This document shows, in pieces, positions 10,320 to 20,569 of a DNA stretch of 64,000 nt. This DNA is from Poa pratensis. Lineage: Eukaryota > Streptophyta > Magnoliopsida > Poales > Poaceae. The notes under the pieces were generated by a model, which searched no databases, was not told where the DNA came from, and was given only the letters and a program-made list of their open reading frames with translations. Where the stretch lies: NCBI GenBank assembly GCA_947311845.1, contig CAMZMU010000034.1, positions 83,010,079 through 83,074,078 on the forward strand, in the 5' to 3' direction. The stretch's first letter is position 1, and every line of letters begins with the position of its first letter. Made by a program: the position numbers and the translations under genes.

Positions 10320-11495
10320 CATGCCGCTGATGGACTACTACATTTCAGATTACACACTCAAAGCCATACTCCGAACAAGTCATCATTGATAGTTTACCAT
10401 CTTGTCCTGTGATAGTCTTCATCAACTCTAGCATTGGTGGCCAACTTGGAAGTGGTTTTATCAAACGTACCGCAAACTTCTCAATAGGTACCTGGCCTAG
10501 CAGTTGCATAAGCTGTGATGTAGAAACAGTGCATTCCGCTGATCCATCGTATCATTTTATATCATGGTCTGATAGCTGGAGCTACTCACTATTTTACTGG
10601 CTTTTCATCTATCAGAATAGTCTCCTGAAAATGTGCTACACAGATTGTATACCAACTTTCAAAACCTCAAGTCTAACGGTGACATTCTTGTTGTTGAAAT
10701 TCAGAGGAAGCTAAGACTAACTGTGAGCGTCCTACCATTAGTTTCAATTTACAAATGAATGCATTCTTGCTTGGCTGTTTGTTTGTCTTAACTAAGGAGC
10801 TTTTAGACAGGTTGCTGGTGGTGATGGCACGGCAAGTTAGCTGCTTGGAGTATTGAGTAATCTTAAGCTTTCTCACTCACCCCCTGTTTCTGTTGTGCCT
10901 CCGGGAACCGGAAACAACCTTCCTTTTTCATTTGGATGGGTATGCTAATTCTACTGCTTACTATGAGCAAATACTATCTTAGCATTGACGAATATGCCGA
11001 TTTATTTACTTCATGTTTGCTGTTGGAACATTTATTTGGTGTTCACAAGAAAAGAACATACCATGATTTAGTTTTCTTGTTTGACTGTTCCGAAATATAA
11101 GAAAAGCTTGTCCAGTAGATGTATCACTTTTGATAAGTAGAGACCAGCAGATGGTTGGTGTTTACATTGTACGGAGTAGTATCTTTGTATACTTTGTCCT
11201 TTGTAGGAATGCAACTTTTTGTTTTAATGTGCAAGATTTTTAAAGTCAGAGGTAACTTGGCAGTGTGACATCGTTGGTGTAACTTGTCAGTTCCTTTCCC
11301 TGTGTTTTGTACTTCTTTTTGCCTACCCTGCATACAGTGGAAGGCCTGATTTCTGTATACCTTGCTTTCTCAGTTTACCAAGGAGTTAAGTTTTTTTTTC
11401 AACTTAAACTTTAGGAAAAGAAGAACCCAGCTACTGACCAAGAGGCAGCGAAATCATTCCTTGGGCTAGCTTTGAAGTTAAAGCAAAACATCAGA
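10320..11495 (+). pseudogene. Diacylglycerol kinase (plant DGK5-like) gene fragment
   Basis: DGKs phosphorylate diacylglycerol to phosphatidic acid in lipid signalling. Four pieces of the N-terminal catalytic domain lie in order with introns retained. (1) 10326-10480: YSEQVIIDSLPSCPVIVFIN, then GGQLGSGFIK, with one extra base near 10360 and one missing near 10465. (2) About 10640-10722: NFQNLKSNGD then VEIQRKLRLT, ending at a GTGAGC donor. (3) 10811-10939: VAGGDGTAS, stop, [16 protein letters not shown], then [12 protein letters not shown]; the stop at 10838 replaces the expected Trp. (4) From 11415: KKNPATDQEAAKSFLGL, then frame loss. The GGDGT nucleotide-binding motif survives. The accessory domain and C-terminus are absent. 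Retained introns argue for DNA-level duplication or capture rather than retroposition. It lies just left of a Helitron-type end at 11729, but no terminus proves that it was carried by one. Confidence 0.85.
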
Positions 11496-11728
11496 AGGGG
11501 GGAAATTTTATCTACCTAGAAGCCTTCAGTTACTACTTGTGTATCTGCAATCTAATTGACTGATCAGACCTTAGATTAAGAGTACACGGCCTTCAGCTCT
11601 ATTATGTGTACATCTACTTGGCTTTAGGTATAAGATGGTGCACGAATTCATCCATGTACTTCAAAATTGCAAAAGTAATTATATGCACCAATCATGTTCC
11701 GTTCTCTAATCCAATTTCATCTTTGAAA

Positions 11729-14178
11729 CTAGCTAATATGCCCGTGCGTTGCAACGGGTGAGAAAAATATGCGGTGTAGAAGCTTGCAAAGTAAGCACAT
11801 GACACAGAAACCAGGGTAGTTTCAGGCGTCAACGGCATGATGTGCGGTGTGCCAAGAGAGTCGTCGCCTGACCCCACTCCGTCAAGGTTTTCGCCTCCCT
11901 CTTGGGTCGGGGAGTAGAGGAAATACGGATTAATCATTGGGCAGGGGTCAGGATGTAGATGCACAAATTCTCATCGTTAGAGACATGACAAAAATCGGTC
12001 GGACAACAAGATACACAAACCTGGATAATATCAATGCACTAAATCAAATCAAGTATTTAAGTTTATAGCAAACATGTCCGTGCATTGCAACGGGAGAGAA
12101 AAAAATTCTGAGTCATGGAAACACACAAACTAAGTTCTCATTGTTACGGCTGTGTCGTGTCGCAGAAACGAACTCCGCGGTCATACCCAGCGTTGCAACG
12201 GGAGGGGAAAAAATCCAAGTCACGGAAGACCACAGTGTAAAAGTTTCACACTGCCCAGTGCAACAAAATAAGCATAGCAGGAGCTTGTCCAACATGAATG
12301 TATGTACACGCAAATGTTCAATCATGCCACCATACACAATCTTTTTGTCGACTCGCCTTTCAGTATGCCTGAGAAACCAAGTTTGATAGGCCAAAGGGTA
12401 TTCAGCATAGCTAAAGCGTTCCTTTTTGCACTCTGCAATGAAGTGGAGATGTTCTTTTACCCGCTAGAATAGGAGTTGTGCATCGGAAGTCGAACTAAAC
12501 ATGCATTTAAAAAAAAAGTGTTTTGTGTGCATACTGCATAGTAGCATTTGTGTCCTCGTGGCGGTCTTCTTCTAAAAAAAGACACACATTTGGGCGTTTA
12601 CTCGACACCAGCGTATTTTATGAATATTACACCATTCAATATTTAGGCTATATCACCTAAAACTTCAGGATCCACCATTTTTTCTATGGATGAATCAGGT
12701 TGTAGCAAGTTGTTCGTGTTGTAATAAAACATCTCATTATGAAGCATACAACAAATTTTAAACTTATGAAGCAGCATGTTTTCTTCTACCTCCAAGAACA
12801 ACGATACATAAATTGTGGTCTTTTGGCATTTTCTAATTTATCTTAAATTCTATTGCATAGCTTGTTAGTGATTTGAGTATAATTGAGCAAAAAATGCAAT
12901 AACGGTATGGTATCGGAAAATGCAATAGAAATTTGCGCAATAGAATGAAAATTTCTAAAACTTACCTGATTGAACCATTCGTATCAGCCACTAAAATGAC
13001 GTGATATTAGCAATATTGCATGAAATAAAATGGAAAGCTACACAACAAAGAGAATTTCGGATCAGCGGTCAGCGCAATCGGCTGCTACGCCTGTGTGCAT
13101 GCTGGCATTGCTGCTTGAAGGTCGAGAATACCATACCAACTCCGAACATGTACCTGGCATGGAGCGCCTCCGAACATGTACCTGGCATGGAGAGCAGATC
13201 GGATTGCCTCGCCCTTTCATGCATGTCGTCTTTTTGAATCTTGTAGGAGGAGGTGAGGGCTCGGCGGGTGGTGGCGCTAGCGATGAGGCCGTCGTTGGCA
13301 CCACTACAAGTACGCCAATGAGGGGACGCGCGGTGGCCGCTCGATTTCAGTGCTCGCCCGCGGCGGTGGTGCACGGAGGATGTGTAGCGTTATTGACGGA
13401 GCTCCACACCATCGCGCTCCATCCAGTGCGCCTGCTCCTCGGATGCCTCGGCGACCGCCGCGCCCCAGCGGCTTCTAAATCCCATGTCGAGCCGCCAACA
13501 TAGCTCGTCGCAGGTGCGCTCGTGTACGTAGCCGCGCAGGCCGTGCCAATGGCGGCCTTCAGCCGGCGTCCATGCACCGGGGCGGAACCCTAGCAACTTG
13601 TGGCTCCACATGATAGAGGAAAACAAATCGAATCAAGACTCAAGGCGACAGAATAAATCATGTAGATTTTGATAGAGAGGCGACGGAGTAAATGGACGAG
13701 CGAAACTGATGCTGGCGCTGATTGAGCATTAATTAGTGCTGATTGATCGCTGTGGGAGGGAGTTTTTTTTTTTTTTGACTATCTGCAGGAGGGAGTTACC
13801 AAGGTTGGACGAAGTGGACGAAAGGTTTTTTTGGTGGCAGACTAAGGAACGAAATTCTTCTTTTAGATAGGAGAGATTAGGATCACTTGTTAAAATCAAC
13901 TTGTGGCTCATCTTAGGCTTGGGATAACGAGATTTAAAAAAATCAATTAATTGTTAATATATGTCCTAAGATTCAAAAGATGATACATTTAGTGATGCAC
14001 CAAACTTGTGAGCATGCCTTTGCTAAAAAAAGCCTATTATGAAATAATATTATGACTTTGCTCAAAAATTGACAATGATGTTTGATGTACACGAGAAAAA
14101 AAATTACATGTTTGACACGATTAGTGGGAAATCATTAGAATTTTATTTCCCCGTTGCAACGCACGGGCATTTAACTAG
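11729..14178. mobile_element. Helitron-derived segment with two facing 3' ends
   Basis: At the right end, ccgttgcaacgcacgggc at 14151-14168 is followed by atttaa and CTAG (14175-14178), then T. This fits the grass Helitron 3' signature (CGTNRYAANGCACGKRYA, a few bases, CTAG, insertion before T) and can form a CCCGT/ACGGG hairpin. At the left end the reverse complement of the same signature occurs, with CTAG at 11729-11732 followed on the minus strand by T. The two ends therefore face outward like terminal inverted repeats. A third, decayed minus-strand copy is at about 12069-12096 and a partial one at about 12190. No 5' TC terminus was identified for either, so it is unclear whether this is one composite or two nested elements. 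No Rep/helicase is encoded. Confidence 0.55.
13050..13620. other. GC-rich gene-fragment-like block inside the Helitron segment
   Basis: This 570-bp GC-rich island sits in AT-rich flanks and has open frames on both strands (for example a minus-strand frame at 13390-13626 and a plus-strand frame at 13030-13503). The minus frame reads like a stretch of real protein (GFRPGAWTPAEGRHWHGLRG and onward), but I recognise no family. Helitrons often carry host gene pieces, and that is the likely origin. A 30-bp direct duplication (cgaacatgtacctggcatgg) occurs at about 13144 and 13172. Confidence 0.35.
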
Positions 14179-15227
14179 TAATATAAAAAGAGAGATTTGA
14201 CTTATACACATGCTAGTCATATGTAAAATTGATACTCCATTACTTACACATCTTGCTTTATTGTTTGACTTGAGAACATTTTTGGATCTAATATTTTGAT
14301 TGTTAGTGGACGCAACTCTTTCACCTCACGTCACCCCCCCCCCCCCCAGGCGGCGCTAGGGGCGACCCAAGCAAGCGCCCGTCGTCCTCCTGTGTGGCCT
14401 TCCCTGCCGCTGCAGTCACCGTCCCTGGCCGCGGCGGTGGCGGCACCCCTCCGCTGCCAAATGTGGTCGGAGGGAGGCGCTCTGGTTGGACGTTGACCGG
14501 CCCGTGGGGGGTGGCGGAGGACGCCTAGCCGGCGGGCTCGGGCGGAGGTTGGCGACGATGAAGGAGGCCGGCGCGCGGGCTGCGGGCGGCGACGGTGTCA
14601 GCGGCGCTGTCCCCGGCGACTACACGGAGAGGCCGAGCGCTCAATGGGCTTGGTTGGCCCGATCTGGGCTCGCCGGGTCCGGGTGGCGGAGCTGCGCTGT
14701 GCGTCCTCCGAGGGCGCGGGATGCGGGCGGCGATGGCGGCAGCGGCGCCGTCCTCTGCGCTTGCAGGGTGAGGCCGAGCACCCGCTGGGCTTGGCGGGCC
14801 TAATCTGGGCACGCCGGGCCGGGTGGCGTAGCTGCGCTGCGCGTCCTCGACGCCTCTTCATCGCCGGTTACTCTATGGGTGGCGTGGTTAGTGGGCTTGC
14901 CGGCGCTGGTGTGAGGTGCGTCGGAGGTGGTGTGCGGCTTGGGTGAAGAGCCGATTTCGGCCTTGTGCCGTGACCAGCGATGGCGGCGGCTGTGGCCATT
15001 GTTGCCCTTCCTGGAGGCATCGCTGCGTAGCTGCTGCCCCCCTCCCGCACGGATCCGGCCATTTTGGCTCTCCAAGGGAAACCCATGATCTCATGATCGG
15101 ATGACGATGGTGCCTTGGTGTCATTTCCCTCTTGGGGGCTTTGTCTCGGAGGCCAGCATCAGCAAGAGGGATCCGAGGTTGGCGGTGGCACTAGTAGGAA
15201 AAGGCTTAACATTGGCGGACAGAAATC

Positions 15228-15402
15228 CGCTACCGCTGGCGAACAGGCGCCCGCCAGCGATACATACGCCAGTGGTAATAGTTACCGCTGGCGGGCGGGC
15301 CGTCCGCCAGCGGTAAGGGTGGTTACCGTTGGCGGGCAACACGAGCGCACGCCAGCGGTAGATACGACACCGCTGGCGGGCACGGCGTCCGCCAGCGGTA
15401 AG
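15228..15402. repeat. Subterminal hairpin array, 5' side of CACTA 1
   Basis: Alternating taccgctggcg and cgccagcggta motifs occur about every 20-45 bp and pair as near-perfect inverted repeats. Such repeats are where CACTA transposases are known to bind in related elements. The same array occurs at 17824-18172 and a single pair at 16404-16440. Confidence 0.8.
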
Positions 15403-15900
15403 TTATTAGGAATTAAAAAAACAAATTAGTTAATACATTTATTTATTACGAATAGGACCCCAGATCTATTAGTAGTTACAAACACCCTAGAAAACAAACA
15501 AATTACAATCTGGTCCCTGCGCCCCTCTGCCGTGCTGCCCATCTCGATCTCCCCAATCCCGCCGCCGTCGCCCAGCTCGCCGGCGACCGGGTTCCGCCTC
15601 GACCCAACGCCGTCTCGCCGGACCTGGATGGGGCGCATGGCGACTCCCGCAGCAGCGCTGCCCGCTGCGCCACGGTCTACATCGCCGCGCTTGGCCTCCT
15701 TGGTGGCGGGCGTCTCGGGCGCCGCGGTTGGAGGGGATGGAGAGGGAGGTGGCGCGGATGGGAAAAGCAGGCCGCCGCCATGCCTCACCGTGTACCGCTG
15801 CGTCTTCCCTGCAGGTGAGGTCGATGGCGTCGAGGTAGGTCAGCACCGCGGCGGCGTGTGCAGCAGCCAGCTCCTCCGAGGCTGCTCCAAGACGGCAGAT

Positions 15901-16078
15901 GGCCGCGGGAGAGCGGTGGCGCCAAGGCGGCCGGCCGGTGGTGGCGTGCGGCGGCGGATGGCCGCGGGCGAGCGGCGCGCAGGCAGCCGGCCGGCGTGGT
16001 GGCGTGCGACTGCGGTTGGCCGCGGGCGAGCGGCGCGCAGGCGGCCGGCCGGTGTGGTGGCGTGCGGCGGCCGGCCGG
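15901..16078 (+). repeat. GC-rich triplicate, 58-59 bp
   Basis: Three units begin ggccgcgggcgagcggcgcg at about 15901, 15960 and 16018. Each continues with cggccggccggtgtggtggc. Reading frames across this block on both strands are by-products of composition and I do not treat them as genes. Confidence 0.7.
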
Positions 16079-16540
16079 CCGGTAGTACGCCTACGAGCCG
16101 AGACGTGCGGGAGGCGCCGCCACGCCGTCGCGAGGAGCTCCAATCGATCCAGAGCAGAAGTGGCCAGGCCGGAGCGGAAGACAGCTAGCTCGATCTCCAA
16201 TCGATCCCAAGTCAACGTTGGTGTTCACGTAGTAGCACATGGACGTGGCAGATTCTTTTTCGACCAATCAGGTTGGAGTAGGTTGGAACACACGGATCGT
16301 GTGTTTCTTCAAATCGATGAGAGCCGTCAGATTGGATGGATGTGTTTGATTTAGATAGGCTAGCTAGCTAGCGAGAGTTACGGCTGCCAAGCCTAGCTAA
16401 GTACCGCTGGCGGACAGTATGTTTCGTCCGCCAGCGGTAAGGTTCTTTTTTTTATTTTCTATTTTTGTATTGTTTTTTCCTTTATCTTTTCAATTTTTGG
16501 CATTTCAAACACATGTGTGTATTTCAAAAGGAGTAATCCA

Positions 16541-17815
16541 CATTTTTCCTATCAACTACTACACATAAGAGGACTTCATGCCAAAGGATTTTATTTTTTG
16601 ACTATTTTTTCACTTTATTTGATTTTTTTGAAAAAATGGTCAAAATGGCCACCATGGCTATTCGTCGAAAGGGGTCAAATTTTTCAAAACTATCGACGGT
16701 TTTGTGATATAATCACTACTTGTGTACCTTAAAATGATTTTTGTAAAATTTTCAGAGTAAACTATCACACACTTGTAGTTCAAATTTGAATTACTTTCGG
16801 AAAATCGGCATAAAGTCGTTTAAATAGGCGAAATTAGGTAGAAACTGGGAAAATTAGTAATATTTCTGTATTATCCACCAAATATGATCTACTTTGTGTG
16901 GATATTGGATGGGTGCCATTTTGCACCATATTTGTTGTACTTGCTTCACAAAAAAAGTCATTTTTTACATTTAAAAAATAAAAAAATGATATTTATAAAA
17001 ATAATTTGAAAAAACTCAGTTCTGCAACATTGTTTGTCATACCAAGGTACACCTATGTGTCAAATATGGGCACATTATCACAAACTATGCCACAGAAATG
17101 GTCATATATAGGTCATTTGAATCGAAACTCATACATGTTTATAGATGATTGATCTTTTTGTGAAGAAGTTTTTAGGAAACTTTGTAAAAACTCAAGTTTG
17201 CCATTTTTCCTATCAACTAATACACCTAACAGGACTCCATGCCAAAGGATTTCATTTTTTGAGTATTTTTTCACTTTATTTGATTTTTTTGAAAAAATTG
17301 TCAAAATGGCCACCATGGCTATTCGTCGAAAGGGGTCAAATTTTTCAAACTATCGACGGTTTTGTGATATAACCACTATTTGTGTACCTTAAAATGATTT
17401 TTGTAAAATTTTCAGAGCAAACTATCACACACTTGTAGTTCAAATTTGAATTACTTTCGGAAAATCGGCATAAAGTCGTTTAAATAGGCGAAATTAGGTA
17501 GAAACTGAGAAAATTACTAATATTTCTGTATTATCCATCAAATATGGTCTACTTAGTGTGGATATTGGATGGGTGTCATTTTGCACCATATTTGTTGTAC
17601 TTGCTTCACAAAAAAAGTCATTTTTGACATTTAAAAAATAAAAATGATATTTATAAAAATAATTTGAAAAAACTCAGTTCTGCAACATTGTTTGCCATAC
17701 TAAGGTACACATATGTGTCAAATATGGGCACATTATCACAAACTATGCCACAGGATTTCATTTTTTGAGTATTTTTCACTTTATTTGATTTTTTTGAAAA
17801 AATGGTCAAAATGGC
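16541..17815 (+). repeat. Direct repeats, 661-bp period, inside CACTA 1
   Basis: Copy A (about 16541-17092) and copy B (about 17202-17752) both start catttttcctatcaacta and end cacattatcacaaactatgc. A third, 60-bp fragment (17753-17815) restarts at gatttcattttttgagta. Copies A and B differ at scattered positions only. Confidence 0.8.
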
Positions 17816-17823
17816 GTACTTAG

Positions 17824-18172
17824 GTTACCGCTGAAGGGCAAAAATAGTACCCGTCAGCGGTACTATAATTACCGCTGGCGGAAGGTTTGGCGTGCCTGCC
17901 AGCGGTAGTTTGCTCGTTTCTGAGCCAACTACCGCTGGCGGGCACGCCAAAACGTTCGCCAGCGGTAATTATAGTACCGATGGCGAACAAGGAGGCCGTC
18001 CGCCAGCGGTAGTTAGCCCCGCGTGCTTGGTTCTGCCTGAAACTACCACTGGCGTACATTATTGGCCGCCCGCCAGTGGTAAGCCTTGTACCGCTGGCGG
18101 ACACTGTAAACTGCCCGCCAGCGGTAATAGCGCTGGCGGGCGCCCAGGGCCGTCCGCCAGCGGTAGCGTGGT
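17824..18172. repeat. Subterminal hairpin array, 3' side of CACTA 1
   Basis: About ten alternating taccgctggcg and cgccagcggta motifs occur here, arranged as consecutive stem-loops up to the terminal region. It mirrors the 15228-15402 array. Confidence 0.8.
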
Positions 18173-18820
18173 GGCTATAAGCACATTCCTACTAGTGTGG
18201 GCTTGCGCGGCAACGACGACGATGAGCGATGGTTTGGTTGCGGCAAGATGTTGGTAGTCGGCTCTTGTTCCGGCGTGTCTGACTCGTCTCCTCGCTGGAC
18301 TTGCCTTGCTATGAAGTCGGAGCTGCGACCGGTGTGTCTGTGGTGACGATGACGTGCGTGGGGCGGTCAGGCTATGGCGACCTTCGTCGGCGCGGATCCT
18401 ACCCATCTCCTCTTCGGAGCTCCTCTTCGAAATCGAAGCTGCCAGCCTATGCGTGAGGGGTCATCTGTTTGTCATAGGCCGGTGTAGGCTTCGCGAGGCC
18501 GCTGAGATGAGGTCTTCTTCGGTGGTCGTCTCATCGGTGAAGTCGGAGTCGCTCTCGGTGGAGTGATGACGATGACGCTGGTGGACAATCTTGACGACGA
18601 CCTTCGTGTTCAGTGGTGTGTGTGCGGTCTACATTTGGTAGGCAGGGTGGTCGTGTGTACCCTCGTGACGGTCGTGTTCCATGACGGTCGGCGAGGGTGT
18701 TTGTTTCGGTTTTAGGCCGGTTTCCCATTAATTATCCGGGCAATTCCCACTTCTTCTTAATTAATAAAAATGGCAAGTCTTTTGCCTCGTTTCAAAAAAA
18801 AATTGATTGTTGTTTTGTAG

Positions 18821-20354
18821 GTTCAGAAGCCAAGACTTGCAGTGATCGCAGTAGGACATATACCTCTTTTCCGTGTCAGCGGGATCAATGTGTTGAAGCA
18901 TGCCACAAGGAGGGCTATACCGAAGGGGGGGGTGTCACCCTATAAGCTTGAGACCCATTGTTGCGATATTTTGTTTATGCGAGAAAGAGTGTTGAAGAAA
19001 AAATGTGTTGCAACTATCAGCAACTGTCATATGATGTGATATAATAAGTAACAAGATCGTGTAACAAGGAGAATTAATAAATCGTGCCTTTTTTAAATTG
19101 TTGCTCAAGTTTGGCTTATAGTACGACACAAATATCAACCTCTTGTCACCATGCTAAGTTACATGCTAGAAATATTAGATTCATGAGTCGATGGATCCTA
19201 GTTTTCCTACATAGAAAGGTGGTTGTTGTGATATAGATGCATTTTAAGGTCTCAACATGTATACATATCTTTATTTTTATATAGAATTTGTGTATGTTGA
19301 GTCATATCTATCCGGTGCCTTAAGTCCCATCATCGTTGCGGATCAACGGCATGCTATTTTCAGTACAATGCAAAATAATTGCCGTTAGTTGTACGAATTC
19401 TTATATAATATCCAATATCTCTATATTTCTTCAAACATACAATTAAATTGGTATCGTACAACCATAGACATGTACGTACAATGTGAATCAAAAGTTGTAT
19501 CGCCTATCATAAGAGACATCTAAATTTTATTGATGAGAAAATTGTTGCTCAAACTCATAGTGCTATATATATTATATTTAGCAGTAAAAAATTATGCTCT
19601 CCTAATATCTTGCAAATATTAATTGTTTAATTGTAATCATTTTGGTCTATCTATGTCGCCTCATGAATGGATAAAAAATGCATGGTCTAAAAGTTCGAGC
19701 GTTTTAGAACTTAATATTTGTGGTACATCACCTACATAAGTTAATATATCTCGCCTTATGCAATGGATTGAAAAGGAATGGTCCAAACGTGTTAGAAAAC
19801 TCAAAAACAATTGTAGCAACATTAATGTGTATTAGTTAAGTATCTATATGATTATTTTTATTAATGAAATGGTTCATATGTCTTCAAAATGGCTTTAAAT
19901 GTACAACATACAAAAATGCATCATGCAGATAGAGCCATATCTTTGAGATAGAATATATTGCATCACACATATCTTCTAGATATATAGGATTACAGCCATA
20001 TCTTTGACATTCATTTTTCATCAGGTTTCATTATCCATGAGTATAAGAGATGACATAGCCCATTTGGATGTGCATCTATTGTGTTATCGTTTATTGCGTT
20101 CTTGTATACTACTCGAGCATGGGTGCCCTCAACATGACAACCCTTGTATGCTTTCTACTGCTCGTGCCACTCCATTTGGTTCCTGGTAAATATTCCCAAA
20201 GAACGTTGCACTTTCTCAAAGCATGGCCTATACACATGCTAGTCCTATATAAAATTGATACTCCATTACTTATGTATCTTGCTTTATTGTTTGACTTGAG
20301 AACATTTTTGGATGTAATATTTTGATTCATCATGTTTTGATTGTTGTTTTGTAT
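18821..20354 (+). repeat. Tandem unit 1 of the defensin-like array
   Basis: This unit runs from the start of exon 2 of copy 1 to the start of exon 2 of copy 2 (1,534 bp). It contains the exon 2 tail, about 1 kb of AT-rich 3' flank without other genes, the promoter region of copy 2, its exon 1 and its intron. The 3' flank (for example gtatcgcctatcataagaga, and cgcctatgtcg-type motifs) recurs at the same offset in units 2 to 4. Confidence 0.85.
19961..20028 (+). promoter_or_regulatory. Conserved TATA region, defensin-like copy 2
   Basis: The string catcacacatatcttctaga followed by TATATAGG at 19981 is conserved upstream of exon 1 in copies 2, 3 and 4 (19981, 21521, 50797). It lies about 140 bp upstream of the signal-peptide ATG. 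A short upstream frame (MSIRDDIAH...) starts in the leader. Confidence 0.45.
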
Positions 20355-20569
20355 GTTCGGAAGCCAAGACTTGCAGTGATCGCAGTAGGACATATACCTC
20401 TTTTCCGTTTCAGCGGGATCAATGTGATGAAGCATGCCACAAGGAGGGCTATACCAAAGGGGGGTGTCTCCCTATCAGCTTGAGACCCATTGTTGCAATA
20501 TTTTGTTTCTGCAAGAAAGGGTGTTGGAGAAAATGTGTTGCAACTGTCAGCAACTGTCATATGATGTGA
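20119..20569 (+). pseudogene. Defensin-like peptide gene copy 2
   Basis: Exon 1 (20119-20185, 67 bp) encodes a hydrophobic signal peptide (MGALNMTTLVCF, then LLLVPLHLVPG) and ends at G|GTAAAT. The intron is 169 bp. Exon 2 starts at 20355, but the acceptor reads gtat instead of gtag, so normal splicing is lost. Exon 2 carries 6 G at 20459-20464 and therefore stays in the 8-Cys frame (C, 12 residues, C-x-C-x3-C). The second cysteine is replaced by Phe (TTT). The expected stop after the last cysteine is TGG, giving a 17-residue extension to TGA at 20567-20569. In intact family members the peptide would be secreted and disulfide-bonded. Three separate lesions make this copy a likely pseudogene. 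Confidence 0.8.

Larger units (their letters stand above)
15189..18197. mobile_element. CACTA-type element 1, non-autonomous
   Basis: The termini are CACTAGTAGGAA at 15189 and TTCCTACTAGTG ending at 18197. The 3-bp target duplication tgg lies at 15186-15188 and 18198-18200. Subterminal regions carry arrays of the motif taccgctggcgg and its reverse complement. The interior holds a GC-rich block (15520-16240), a 58-59-bp triplicate, and two 660-bp-spaced AT-rich direct repeats. No transposase (TnpD/TnpA) coding was recognised, so it would need a partner element to move. It is inserted inside the LINE-type element at 14305-18802. Confidence 0.88.
14305..18802 (+). mobile_element. Non-LTR retroelement insertion (LINE-type, no RT seen)
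   Basis: The insertion ends in cttcttaattaataaaaatg, then ttttgcctcgttt and a run of nine A (18794-18802). It is flanked by the 9-bp target duplication ttgattgtt at 14296-14304 and 18803-18811. After removing the nested CACTA element (15189-18197), about 1.49 kb remain. This part is GC-rich and without a reverse transcriptase, so it is either strongly 5'-truncated or non-autonomous. The 5' end begins just after the duplication (agtggacgcaactctttc), with a C-run near 14332-14347. It sits in the intron of defensin-like copy 1, about 20 bp upstream of the acceptor. Confidence 0.7.
14200..18945 (+). pseudogene. Defensin-like gene copy 1: intron remnant and exon 2
   Basis: Positions 14203-14304 match the second half of the intron of copies 2-4 (tatacacatgctagtcatat onward). 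Exon 1 is missing; sequence to the left is Helitron-derived. A 4.5-kb LINE/CACTA insertion follows, and exon 2 starts at 18821 after an intact acceptor (gttttgtag). Exon 2 reads SEAKTC, a short loop, FPC, QxxQC, VEAC, then HKEGYTEGG. The G-run at 18925-18932 has 8 G, so the frame exits to a stop at 18943-18945 after four cysteines. The second half of the 8-Cys pattern (C, 12 residues, C-x-C-x3-C, stop at 18993-18995) is still readable in the other frame. The family is plant defensin-like secreted peptides. Without exon 1 this copy cannot make a secreted product. Confidence 0.75.

Noticed and set aside
15487..16215. A 242-aa minus-strand frame and a 218-aa plus-strand frame inside CACTA 1
   Set aside because: Both cross the GC-rich triplicate and are compositional. 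No family or start context supports either.
18842..19039. A 65-aa frame (MIAVGHIPLF...) repeated in each defensin-like unit (49663, 51204)
   Set aside because: It is the third frame of exon 2. It lacks a signal peptide and splice logic, while the other frames give the signal-peptide-linked cysteine pattern.
20004..20189. A 61-89 aa frame starting MTFIFHQVSL or MSIRDDIAH upstream of each defensin-like exon 1
   Set aside because: It overlaps the leader and exon 1 in another frame and reads across the splice donor. At most it is an upstream ORF.
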